The notes beneath the pieces were generated by a model. It did not search any database. It was not told the origin of the DNA and saw only the letters and a program-made list of their open reading frames with translations. Made by a program: the position numbers and the translations under genes. A stretch of DNA of 64,000 nt, taken from the NCBI GenBank assembly GCA_022560025.1, contig JAFISE010000005.1, forward strand, positions 310,001 to 374,000. The letters are read 5' to 3'. This DNA comes from Stagonosporopsis chrysanthemi (lineage: Eukaryota > Ascomycota > Dothideomycetes > Pleosporales > Didymellaceae). Within the stretch, counting starts at the first letter, position 1. Each line of letters starts with the position of its first letter. Shown here in pieces: positions 52,942-62,891 of this stretch.

Positions 52942-54188
52942 TCACTGAGACTTCCAATCCCACTCCTTCTTCAGCCTCCCAAACCCAATCCTTGGTGCAT
53001 ACTCCTCGACCTTGGTGGCGCCAAAGTCATACACAGAATAATACCTCTTCAGGAATGCTGAGCCGACAAGGGCAAACCCAGGAGCTCCGCTAGGGTCAAA
53101 TGGCGGCATGCACTGACCACCAGGCCTGGTGATCTCATCACCTCGGATACTGAATGAGACATCATCTTCCGCCGTGCCATCGCCCAGTGTGAACGTAAGG
53201 GCCCACGAGGCATTGAGATGCTGGCAGCCCATTCGCTCCTCTCCATTCAGCAGCTTTGTCAAGTTCCAACCCAAATTGTAGTATACGGCGCCAAGATTCT
53301 CGTCTGGCAAGGAGATGCGGCCCGCACCTGTGTCGAACACAGCGGTACCGGCGCCAAACTGGGACCATGTGGTGTTGGCATATGGCCACACACCTTCTGC
53401 GTCCGTGGTGTCGGGCAGAGACCCTGTCTTCATAATGACAGTTGCGTTGGGCTGGCGTGCTACCAGAATATTGATAGAGCGCAGAGGCGCGCGCCAGAGC
53501 TGGTACGGATCCTCCTTTCTCAGCGGCGCATAGACTACTTCGCCGTCAACGTACTTCTCCTCCTCGCCTCCGCCAATGGTCAGGACGCCGTTCTGCTCTC
53601 CCTCGTCAGACAGGTTGGTGCCGTAGAACAGGCTGAAGCGTGGCTCATCGAGCTGACCGTCCCAGAGTAGAGTCTCGACGAGCGAGGATGTATTAGCCTC
53701 AGCGATACTGCTAAATCCTAGTCCGAGAAAGCCATCTGCTGTGATCCAACGCCAGCTGCTCTCGTTCGCGGAAAGGAAGGTCTGGTTCCACTCGAAGCTG
53801 CCATCGCGAGTGGAGAAGACGTCACGGATTGCAGCACCTGCTACGCCGTCGCCTGCGATATAGGGGATACTCGAGAAAGAATGCAGGTCCTGAGAAGTCG
53901 AGGAGGCGTTTGCCGAATACAAAGTCCGGGGGTAGGGGCGCACATTAGGACATGATCTTTCTGTGCAGGCGGTGGATGTGATCCAGGTGGTCGACGAGCC
54001 GGTATCGAAGAGCAGCCAATAGGGCTTTGGAGGCGTTCCGACCGAGAAGGCTACTGAGGACTGTATTGATCAGTTATGTCATACTGAAACCTGAAAGGAC
54101 GTACATAGGTATCCTGGATGCGAACAGGCAAGTCAATCACAGAGGCTGCAGCTGTTGTAGCCATCACCAGGAGACTGGCTGACTTCAT
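52942..54188 (-). CDS. Secreted pepsin-like aspartic protease (family A1)
   Basis: Predicted 400-residue endopeptidase with a secretory signal (MKSASLLVMATTAAASVIDLP). The first catalytic site is FDTGSSTTWI near residue 45 and the second is VFDTGAGRISLP; FLGLGFSSIAE lies between them. Several Asn-X-Ser/Thr sites are present (NAS, NTS, NLS, NAT, NTT, NLT). Mature-like sequence begins directly after the signal, with no obvious long propeptide, which is unusual for secreted fungal aspartic proteases and suggests an atypical member. Two exons: 54105-54188 and 52942-54060. Splicing (TAT|TCC) links the signal to SSVAFSVGTPPKPYWLL. The end KKEWDWKSQ has no GPI-like tail. Confidence 0.87.
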
Positions 54189-54629
54189 TGTGGCTGTATG
54201 ATGACGAAAACCTTAGGTGTGTGTGATGAACAGCAGCCTCCTGTCTCGCTGTTAGAGCAAATTTATAGACTGCTTGGAATTCATTACCGTCGAAATGAGC
54301 ATCGGATGCTCAGGGCTTCTCAAAATAGAAACAGTGGTACCTTGCAGGGAGGTTGACAGCTGAGTGGCCGAGTATTCGGTATTTCGGCGAAATTGCTGCG
54401 AACGACTCGGACCTTCAAATGATCTGCCAAGTAGCCACAAAAACACATGAACGCAGAAACAGAGCTGCAAACTGTAATATGCTTGAGCGTATACATTGTG
54501 AAAATCGTAATGGCTGATGTAACATGAAGCTGCATGATGCGCAAGCTGACTTTTCCATACCTGCCTCTAAGATGCTCAAACTCCATGCCGGAAGCGAACG
54601 CCGATGCTGCGAAGATGAATTGTAGGGTA
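54189..54629. other. Intergenic region upstream of the aspartic protease
   Basis: 441 bases between the protease start and the MAK16 stop. Includes the protease promoter and a TATA-like word (TTATAGA region near 54265). Nothing else was recognised. Confidence 0.4.
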
Positions 54630-55701
54630 TCAGTTGCGCAGAGTCTCTCTCGCCGCAGGCTCTCTCTCGATTTCGTACTCGATCTCGCGCTTCGCTCCCT
54701 TGGAATCCTTTGAAGGCTTCTTCTTTGGCTTGGACGGAGGGGCAGCAGGGCGTTTCCTCTTGAGATTCGCAAGGGCCTTCTTGAGGGCTGCATTATCTTC
54801 ACCCTCGGATTCATCCTCCTCTTCACCGGCGCTCTCGCTATCATCGCTCTCGCCCTCTGAGCCCTCATCTGGGCTCTGGCCACCGACCCAGTCCTCGAAG
54901 TCCTCCATCTCGTCGTCCGACTCGCCCTCAATGTCACTGACATACTCGACTTCGCCGACACCATTCTCGTACTCGTACTCGTTCTCCTCTTCGTCCTCGT
55001 ATTCTTCTCCGTCGTCCAGATCCTCGTCGCGCTCGAGCTGGCCTTCCTTCTCTAGCCCCTTCATGACTCGCTTCCATACATTCGGTTCAACATTCAGCGG
55101 GCGATCGCCGTAAGCACCAGAGCGAAGACGATCAATGAGGACCCGTTCGATGGAGCGCTCGACCTTGGCCGCAGCCAGGGCCTTCCTTTCTCTGGCATCT
55201 TCACGTCTTCTGACCTTGGGCGCAAGGCGGGGCACCAGTCTCTCACCGAGGCGCTCCTCCTCCTTGGCCAGCTTGCGAATGCGGATGTTGACTTGCGTCA
55301 GCCTGGTAAGACGCTGCTTGTTCTTGTGAACGAGGAACTTGGGAAAGTATTGCAAGTGCGAGTCGACCATCTCCAGGGCCTTGGTGTAGTTCTTGGGCAG
55401 CTTTATGCGCTCCCACCACTTGCTCGGCAGGTGTGCGCGTTCGATGGCCTTGATGTACAAGTACAAGTCGCCTGTTTTAGGATCGGAGCGGATCGTAGCA
55501 TAGCGAGAATTTGCAAGCGGGCAGGACTGCTTGCTGCAGAAGCCGGAGACGTTGTGTTCGTTGCGGCAGAAGGTCTGGTCCTTGGTAGTCTTCAGCTTAT
55601 AGCTGCAAAAGTCGGTGCCAATAATGGACCACACAATCTCGTCTGGCAAAGTCAGTGGAGATCATTTCTGCAATCGGCGTCCCACACATACCGGAGGCCA
55701 T
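54630..55701 (-). CDS. MAK16: Mak16, 60S ribosome biogenesis factor
   Basis: Predicted 340-residue nucleolar protein needed for early 60S subunit assembly. The conserved N-terminal domain MASDEIVWSIIGTDFCSYKL contains a Cys cluster (FC..., FCRNEHNVSGFCSKQSCPLANSRYATI). RAHLPSKWWERIKLPKNYTKALE follows, then AAKVERSIERVLIDRLRSGAYGDRPLNVEPNVW. The C-terminal third is strongly acidic (E/D/S) and ends in a K-rich segment, as in homologues. The first coding exon is only 10 nt (55692-55701, ATG GCC TCC G), followed by a 49-bp intron and exon 54630-55642. The alternative MPDEIVW start in the longer frame is not an ATG-supported one. It starts head to head with MSS1. Confidence 0.93.
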
Positions 55702-55890
55702 CTTGTGTCGTATCGATTCGTCGCGCTGTTGTTGGTGAAGGTTCAAGCGCCGCTCAAAATGTTTTTGGCGGGAATCCAAGATTTCGGTGGAGCCGGCGGC
55801 GCAGGGGCCACTTTTGCGGAGAAGGAACGAACCACAATGCCTGTGATTCATCACCAGCGATATGTGAACGTCAAACCGAATGCTCTCGGC

Positions 55891-57920
55891 ATGAGAGCTG
55901 TCATCTCATCACTCAGTAGTAGTCGTCGGTATCTGCGGCGCACTTTCTGCACCAGAGATAGCAGAGGCCTCCAGCGCTCCTGCTTGCGCACTGCTAAACA
56001 TGCTATTGACTCTCCTTTGCGCCAGCACTTGAGTATTGTCCAATGCCGTCGATTCCATGCTCATCTTGAAGAGCCGACGATCTATGCTCTATCCACGGCA
56101 GCCGGAAAGGCTGCGATAGCCGTCATCCGCATATCAGGCCCAGCATGTAAGCAGGTACGATACGACATGTGATATCATTGATATTATCCATCGTTGTGCT
56201 CATAGTGATCAGGTGTACGAAGGGCTTTGTCCCTCTGCTGCTTTCCCGAAACCGCGATTTGCGACCCTGCGCAAGCTCTATAGCCCTCATCAACCGCCGT
56301 CGCCAGCGACCCTGCTCGACTCAGGCGCACTCGTCCTCTATTTTCCAAGTCCCAACACGGTCACTGGCGAAGATCTGCTTGAGCTTCATGTACATGGAGG
56401 TCCTGCTATAGTGCGCGCAGTCCTCGCTGCCATACCTCAGTGCGCCACTTCGGCCGATGGAACTGCTGTGCAGTCGATCAGATATGCTGAGCCTGGAGAA
56501 TTTACTCGCCGCGCCTTCGCAAACAATCGCATGGATCTACCGCAGATCGAATCCTTGGGTGAAACACTGTCTGCCTCGACAGAACAACAACGTCAAATCT
56601 CCGTTCGCGGTACAACATCCTCGCTGGCTGTACGCTACGAGCAGTGGCGCATGCTTTTGCTAGCAGCTAGGGGAGAGTTGGAAGCCCTGATCGACTTCTC
56701 TGAGGACCAGCACTTCGACGAATCCCCAGCAGAGCTTTGCGAGTCTGTTGCAGCACAGGTCAGAGTGTTGCGTGCGCAGATGGAAGCACACGTAGCTAAT
56801 GCCGTGCGAGGAGAGCTGCTCCGCAATGGCATAAGCATGGCTTTGCTTGGAGCGCCTAACGCTGGGAAGAGCAGTCTGCTTAATCGCATTGTTGGACGGG
56901 AAGCTGCGATCGTCTCGCAAGAAGCCGGCACAACGCGAGACATCGTGGAAGTCAGTATTGACCTGGGTGGCTGGCTGGTGAAGATTGGCGACATGGCTGG
57001 CTTGCGTAGGGCGGGCTTAGTAGGAGCTGATATCGTTGGAGCAGTCGAGCAAGAAGGCATCAAGCGTGCTAAACAACGAGCCTTGGAGTCAGACGTCTTG
57101 ATCATAGTTCAGGACGCGACTACAGAGATGGACCCGGAGGTCACAGAGACCGCTAAGCAGTGCGTTGAGTCAGGCATTGACGTTGTTGTGGCAGTGAACA
57201 AGATCGATCAAATTTCGTCGACGCCTGGCGCAAAGGACGCATGGAAAGCAAAAATCCACTCCACGTTAAACATCGCAGACTCACGCATCTCCTTCATATC
57301 CTGCAGAGAAGCTTCGACTGCTACCCAAACCACTCTCAGCAAGCGCGATCCAGGGAACATGCAATCCTTCCTAACTATTCTTATGCAAACCTTCCGCGAC
57401 ATGACTGCCGCCCTCGTCCCTGACTCCGATCCCGACCCTTCCATCTGGCAAGAATCCCTCGGCGCGACGGAACGACAACGCATCCTCCTCTCCGAATGTC
57501 TCACGCACCTTGGAGCCTTCTTGACGGCCGTCACGCCTGAGCTCACCGAGGAACACTCCGCATACGGCATCGAGCCTGACGCAGCAGACGAAATAGACAT
57601 TGTACTCGCCGCGGAATCCTTGCGCAGCGCGGCCGACGCGTTGGCCAGGATCACTGGACGAGGAGATGGTGGGGACGTAGAGGAGGTGTTAGGTGTTGTG
57701 TTTGAGAAGTAAATCATCCCCCACGTCCATTCTGGCCCCCAAGCCTTGAAGCCTGCTGCCTTACGCATGGACCGCTTTTGGCCCCAGCATGCGGGATTGT
57801 CTCGACAAGTATAGCGTGGCGTCTGACGACGACTGCGACTGCGACCCTGAAGCCACATTTGTGGGGTAGCTTGTGAATTCCATGCTGACACATATTTGCA
57901 GGTTCTGCGTCGGCAAGTAG
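55891..57920 (+). CDS. MSS1: Mss1, mitochondrial tRNA-modification GTPase (MnmE/TrmE family)
   Basis: Predicted 592-residue GTPase that, with Mto1 (MnmG), puts the carboxymethylaminomethyl group on U34 of mitochondrial tRNAs. The N-terminus MRAVISSLSSSRRYLRRTFC is arginine-rich and fits mitochondrial import. The folate-binding domain starts at EEPTIYALSTAAGKAAIAVIRISG. The GTPase motifs are G1 GAPNAGKSSLLN, G2 EAGTTRDIVE, G3 DMAGLRRAG (usually DTAGLR) and G4 NKID. Three exons: 55891-56154, 56213-57708 and a 19-nt exon 57902-57920. The last exon converts the apparent end VVFEK into EKFCVGK, restoring the C-terminal Cys motif needed by all MnmE proteins; a naive frame would stop at 57712 without it. 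Earlier in-frame ATGs (55759, 55837) are possible starts. The divergent partner is MAK16. Confidence 0.92.
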
Positions 57921-58541
57921 ACACGTGATGGTTTGCTTCCAGACCACCATGGGCCCTGCACGTAGTTCACACGAGTAGCTACGGCACATATCGAACAGAA
58001 GGATTGTCAAGCCACAGTGTAGATTCTCGTGCGCCACCGCCCGGGCAGCCGCACTTGTAGAAGCGACGAATTCTAGAAAAGAGGTATCTTAAAAGAAATC
58101 ATCAAAGAACGCCCCAACCAGCTACCGAGACGCCGCCCAATGCCATACCGCGCTCAGTGAAGAGCTATGCCGCCTCTAAAAATCAAATGGTGCCTGTGTT
58201 TATCACATGCTGTTCCCAAGAAAAAAATGCAACTCCATCGCTTGCTCAAATGCTGGCTCAAATGGGATAACAGAACGCTCAATCAGACAAATAAAACAAG
58301 ACAAGACGCTACAGAATGCCAGTGTATGAAAGACAAAGACGCAAGTACGTGGTCGAAGCCAGCGAGTTGAGCCGTGAGCTGTGTAGGGTTGAAGAGGATC
58401 GCCAGAGCTCGATGCGACGCTTGCTTAAGGATCTGAATTTCGAGTGAAGGGATGCATGTGCCATCGTGTCGTGTGAGGATATGCGTGGTCGAGAGGAAGA
58501 GATGTGTCGAGGTACTGAAGATTGCTGTTGGTTCAGCAGGG
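57921..58541. other. Intergenic / likely 3' part of the micropeptide transcript
   Basis: No recognisable protein domain. A minus-strand ATG frame of about 50 codons (MAHASLHSKFRS...) lies downstream of the fourth tiny ORF, near 58314-58466. It shares no motif with them and may be chance. The rest is probably 3' UTR of converging transcripts. Confidence 0.35.
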
Positions 58542-58568
58542 CTAGTTGTAGCCCCCGCGTCCAGCCAT
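58542..58568 (-). CDS. Tandem micropeptide ORF 4: MAGRGGYN
   Basis: Eight codons, then TAG. The ATG sits in a TATCATGG context. The peptide is identical to that of micro-ORF 3 although codons differ (GGG/GGC for Gly-Gly against GGA/GGA). It is the last of four on this strand, 46 bases after the stop of micro-ORF 3. Role unknown. Confidence 0.6.
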   Translation of the reverse strand: MAGRGGYN

Positions 58569-58614
58569 GATAGTGATGGTATGGATACGGAATGTAGTCG
58601 TCGCGAGTTGAGGC

Positions 58615-58641
58615 TCAGTTGTATCCTCCGCGTCCGGCCAT
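58615..58641 (-). CDS. Tandem micropeptide ORF 3: MAGRGGYN
   Basis: Eight codons, then TGA, with ATG context CAAGATGG. Its frame is open upstream to another ATG at 58791, so a 58-residue peptide ending in the same MAGRGGYN is an alternative reading; that longer frame overlaps micro-ORF 2 out of phase. 106 bases separate it from micro-ORF 2. Confidence 0.6.
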   Translation of the reverse strand: MAGRGGYN

Positions 58642-58747
58642 CTTGAAGTTTGGTCTCTGGGTTGGTGTAAGGCTTCGAAGGTATCTTTTGATTGACTTGA
58701 TGATGAAACGTGGTGTTCGGCGTTGCTCTTGCTCCTTGTCGAGAGCT

Positions 58748-58771
58748 TTAGTTGTATCCGTCGCGACCCAT
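58748..58771 (-). CDS. Tandem micropeptide ORF 2: MGRDGYN
   Basis: Seven codons, then TAA. The ATG has the best context of the four (AAACCATGG). It carries the only amino acid change in the core, Asp for Gly at position 4. It follows micro-ORF 1 after 58 bases. Confidence 0.6.
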   Translation of the reverse strand: MGRDGYN

Positions 58772-58829
58772 GGTTTCGATGATATGAACATATATTGTGG
58801 TTGTTGATATTGATTTAGATGTCGACGCT

Positions 58830-58853
58830 TTAGTTGTAACCACCACGACCCAT
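58830..58853 (-). CDS. Tandem micropeptide ORF 1: MGRGGYN
   Basis: Seven codons, then TAA; first of four nearly identical tiny ORFs in a row on the minus strand, each with its own start and stop. ATG context is TTTCAATGG. Codons are GGT CGT GGT GGT TAC AAC, whereas later copies use GGC/GGA/GGG for the same glycines, so similarity is at the peptide level. Upstream sequence looks like a fungal 5' leader (C/T-rich, with TATAAG about 100 bases before the ATG). No known family is recognised; see the first finding. Confidence 0.6.
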   Translation of the reverse strand: MGRGGYN

Positions 58854-58950
58854 TGAAATGGCTTGAGGTAGAGTGTTGTACTGAAGTATATATTGAGGGT
58901 AGAAGATGATTGCAGCTGAGGAGAACCGAAACTACAGAGAAAGGAAACAG

Positions 58951-58960
58951 ACTTATAGGA
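58951..58960 (-). promoter_or_regulatory. TATA-like box upstream of the micropeptide row
   Basis: The minus strand reads TCCTATAAGT about 100 bases 5' of the first micro-ORF, flanked by C/T-rich tracts (GTTTTCTCTTTTCC and TTTCCTTTCTCTG). That is a typical layout for a strongly expressed fungal gene with a transcription start between the box and the ATG. Predicted by position only. Confidence 0.4.
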
Positions 58961-61900
58961 AAAGAGAAAACTGGTGGACTGCTGAAGGCCTCTCGTAGCT
59001 GTGGACTGGTGACTTGATGCCCTTACCTTTGCCCAGGCCAGGCATCTTAAATACTACCCACGCGTTCCACCACTCTCCCACCAATACAGCGGCCGCATTT
59101 GTGGCTTGCCCCCCACTAGCGTCCGGCATTGCATTCAGGCATCTCGTCAGAGCGTGCAAAACCGCTGCGCTACTCGCCGTTCGTCGGAGCATTACAAGCT
59201 GCGGCGCTGCGCCGTTGATGGGGACTAAAATGGGAAGTGCGCTCTGCCACATCCCAAGGGGACGTGCGCATGCGGCTGATTACCACGGGGCACTCGGACC
59301 CTGCATCCTGCTGTGCTGATCAGGAAAGACAAGTGCAGAGGATTCAGAGGGGGCGGCGGTACTGCGGAGTGAGGACGGGAGGGCGTACGCAGCGTTATTG
59401 GTGCCGCATAGGATATTGGTGGTGTTGAGCGGCCGCCGAGTGTTGCCTGTCTCCACGCACTCGACGACATCTCGCGAACACACGTTCCACGAAACTCATC
59501 ACTGCTCTATTCCATCGATTTTCTCGAGCTCAGGCACACATGCTCTGACAAGCGCCTTCTGAGACCTCATTGGCTTGTGGAACACAGTCATACAGCATCG
59601 CCCGCCCGGCAACTGCTCACCTTCCCGCGAATAGGACGTCCGTTTCATGTTTGCTACACACACGCACGTTCCTATCCTCGAGTCGTTGCGCCCTTTGGCC
59701 TCGACTCCCGGCGGCGCGGCGTTGCGGCGCTGGCTGCGCCGCTGATCAGCGAACAGGAGCCGTGAACCGAAATCCAAGAACCGCTGCCCTGGAACTGCAA
59801 TGCTTTGATACTGTGTGACCGGCACTGTGCATACAATAGGTATTCAGTTGTCGCTGGTCGTACAATTCGATCTCTAACTGGTTGTCTCTGCGATGACGAA
59901 CACTGTGCCCGCCTAAGGCCACGCATGTACAGACGACTTCTCTAGACGACGTTGCAGTCTTGCGGACCAGTTCCAGAGGCCGCCCCAAGGCTGGAGTATT
60001 TCCAGCAGCGAATCACTGCCCTGCACACCCTCGTCTGTAGTCGAGGGAATACAGCGCATGGCGGTGCAGGGGGTGTTCTTCTCCAACATTCGACGGACAG
60101 CAATCCGCAGGCCCTGTCTCTGACCTAACGGCTCTCCAACATCCACTTCCACGCACGCTGCTGTTGCTGCCTAGCACCCTAGACATTCGGAGATAGAATA
60201 ATCCAGGGACATTGCGCATGCAACCACGGCGACTTGTGACGCAGAGGTTAGCGATTCAATGTTGAGTTTCAGCGCACAATGTTCAGCTGTGCCTCAGGTA
60301 CCCGCCAGCGCCAGTCGCAGCGCATCCGCATTGGGATGGCGGCCGCTGCCAAAGCGAGGTCGGGCCGGACGTTGTGCCGCAATTGTAGACTGGGTTGTGC
60401 ATGTCTGGCTGAACTTGATGATGCAAACACTACAATTTATGAGTCGAGGCTCACCGGCGCGGATTTGGAGTCACGTTCCGAGCAGCTTCCACATCGTCGT
60501 GCTCACATATGCAACTGCAACTGTTCTAGTCACGACGCTGGGCAACCAATCAAAGTTCTCAGCAAGCCTATCATTGTCTGTCTTCAGCCGCGCCTGGTTC
60601 GTATGGCAGAACCGGGACACACCAATGAGACCAACTAATAGCCCTAACCAGCGGATCTGTCAACATTGACTCTACAGCACTGTCCCAACGTGCCGAAAGA
60701 GCGGCCCGAGTTACATGACACCTCTCCCACACTACCCGGAATCGACATGACATCGCGATACACCACGTGCCTGGGGCCACAGATATATCGACCCAGCACA
60801 ACACTGCAGGACCGCGCATCAGTATATTTGGAATCATAGAACCTGGTATACAGGTGTCACGAACGGTAGCCTGCAAATGCAACTGCAAAACACAATCTCG
60901 GGGCCACACAGAGTGGTGGCCCATAATTACAGACGGACTTCGTCTACACTCGAGACGGCCCCCAAAAATAGGCACCACATGTCCCATCATTCGATCCGAT
61001 CTTACACACGCGACAAGCGCGTCATGAGCCGGGGTGCTGCGTAGGGCTGACGCCGCAAAGCTGCGCCGCTCAGCCTTTTTCTGAATATGGTTAGCAGCCT
61101 GGAGGTGTACAGCTGAGCGTTGTGATTGGCAGGCGAACAGTCGTACCAAGGCTATATTTGCTCCGTGTCAGCTCGAACGAGTACATTTAGTGGCCCAAGA
61201 ACGTGAGTGTCAGATGCGGTCATTTTGGTCACTTTCTCGAGGAGGCTGGCGACCGCCCTCTCAGGCTGCGCTGCGAAAAGCGTACGTACAGCTCTACCTT
61301 TTCCGAAAAATACGACAGGCTATCACTGAGAATCTGGGACTCTGTGGGCGTTTAATGAGTAGCCGTGTAAACCACAGACTGGTATGCTGCTATCCAACTA
61401 GCTCATTCGTTGTGCCAGAGATTCCCACGCTTCGCCTCAAAGCTTGAGCTGTGTGAACATGGCGTCTGACGAATTCCAGCGTTCGAAAGCGCGAATGTCA
61501 CCCCCCATTTTTACGAGATATCAATGGTATTTGCGCGTTTACGACGCATTTTGAGACTGGTAACAGTCATGCTAAGCAGACCAGGTCCTGAATTGACACC
61601 TCGAAAATCCGGATTGCTCTTCCGCATCAGTTCCTGTAGATTCCGTCACCAGAAGTTGGAGAACTTTACTTATTCTTCTCTCTGTTATGTCAATATGTCC
61701 CTCTCGATCTAAGTGCGTTTTTCCTCTTTTCTGAGCGTATCATAGCGTCAACGTAGATCGTGTTTTGCTTGGGACAAGTCTCGAATCCATGCAGTCGTCC
61801 TATTTTCGAGCTAAGTTTACCGTGAGTCTGCTGTGAATGCGTGTGTCTTTCATGTCTCGGCCAGAACCCTCGAACCCATAACTGCTTGCGTATCTCATCC

Positions 61901-62798
61901 ATCTGCCTGAGTAGCCTATACCCGCTTGCTGAGATAGTTATCAAATTGTGAGCTATTTACAAATTACTCTCTAGCACACCCATTGCGTTGAATGTTGATC
62001 CCCATGGACAATGGTTCAGAGTCGATCCCGCTTCACTCGAAGAACACTTTTGGCCAATCCTGCTGTAGAGGGCGGTCGACAGAATACGTCTGTTTCCTGC
62101 TCAACAGAGTCTGGAAATATCGATTGGTCAGTATCTGGTCCGAAGACCTCCAAAAGAGCTGGATAATTGCAGCTCGCACCCTATTTCTTCGCCCGTATGA
62201 CGTTAGGGAATTAAAGTGATACTGCTGCTGCGGTTATTGCTCAAAAACCTTGTTTTATTAAATTTCAAACTGATGATCATGCCACAAGAAGTCAACGCCA
62301 TCGTATTCCTCGAAACAAGCAGTCCGAAGAAGAGACATTTGGCGCGGACTCGCCGCCTCGAATATCAAAGGAGAGACACGCTCAAATTTCGGTTTCACTA
62401 TAGCAAGACGATCTGGCCCAGTAACTTGTCGGTGTCGTCGCCAGATTAGATTTAAGGATACCAAAATCGATGACCCCAAACCGTGTGTGCCTTGAAAACA
62501 CAGACAAGAACCAAAGCCCAAAGCAAACATGAGCCACACGAGATTGCTTGACAGATGAGAGCATACCATTGGCCATGGTCGGCTTCTGCGAGTCGCGCGT
62601 CTTTCTAGTGTGGGGCAGGCGTGAGGATTTTCCAAGCCCCACATTCACTGGCAAAATTTTGATCATAACCCCGAAAGCGGAATCATTTAGGAAGACTGAC
62701 AAAGAGATTGCAAAGATGCTTTTCAACATTCTCAAATGGTTTTATATCTTTTCTTTGCAAGATACCTTTCATCAATCAGTAAGCTATAACAGCTCACT
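58961..62798. other. Gene-poor interval, 3.8 kb
   Basis: No protein gene is supported. The longest ATG frames (for example 60259-60669, 136 codons, and 60571-61149 on the minus strand) have no domain, signal peptide or consistent composition. From about 61.6 kb on it becomes A/T-richer. The part next to the micropeptide row should include its promoter. A noncoding RNA gene or lineage-specific small gene could be hidden here. Confidence 0.4.
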
Positions 62799-62884
62799 GG
62801 CCTAATGGCCCAATGGCAAGGCGCTTGACTACGATTCATAACAATCAAATCAAGAGATTCCAGGTTCGACCCCTGGTTAGGTCA
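62799..62884 (+). tRNA. tRNA-Arg(ACG) with a 14-nt intron
   Basis: Full cloverleaf. Acceptor stem GGCCTAA pairs with TTAGGTC (one G-U pair), with discriminator A. The D arm is GCC-CAATGGCAA-GGC. The anticodon stem CTTGA/TCAAG carries loop CTACGA-A, anticodon ACG (read as ICG). The variable loop is AGATT and the T arm is CCAGG-TTCGACC-CCTGG. A 14-base intron (62835-62848) lies at the canonical site, one base after the anticodon. A T-run at 62886-62891 (TCTTTTT) serves as the RNA polymerase III terminator. Internal A and B boxes (TGGCCCAATGG, GGTTCGACCCC) are intact. Confidence 0.93.
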
Positions 62885-62891
62885 TCTTTTT
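62885..62891 (+). terminator. RNA polymerase III terminator of tRNA-Arg
   Basis: A run of five T directly after the tRNA 3' end. Confidence 0.8.

Noticed and set aside
58314..58466. About 50-codon frame after the fourth micropeptide ORF
   Set aside because: It lacks the GRGGYN motif and has no other support; kept only as a remark in the downstream entry.
60571..61149. 192-codon minus-strand frame
   Set aside because: Random-looking composition and no recognisable feature.
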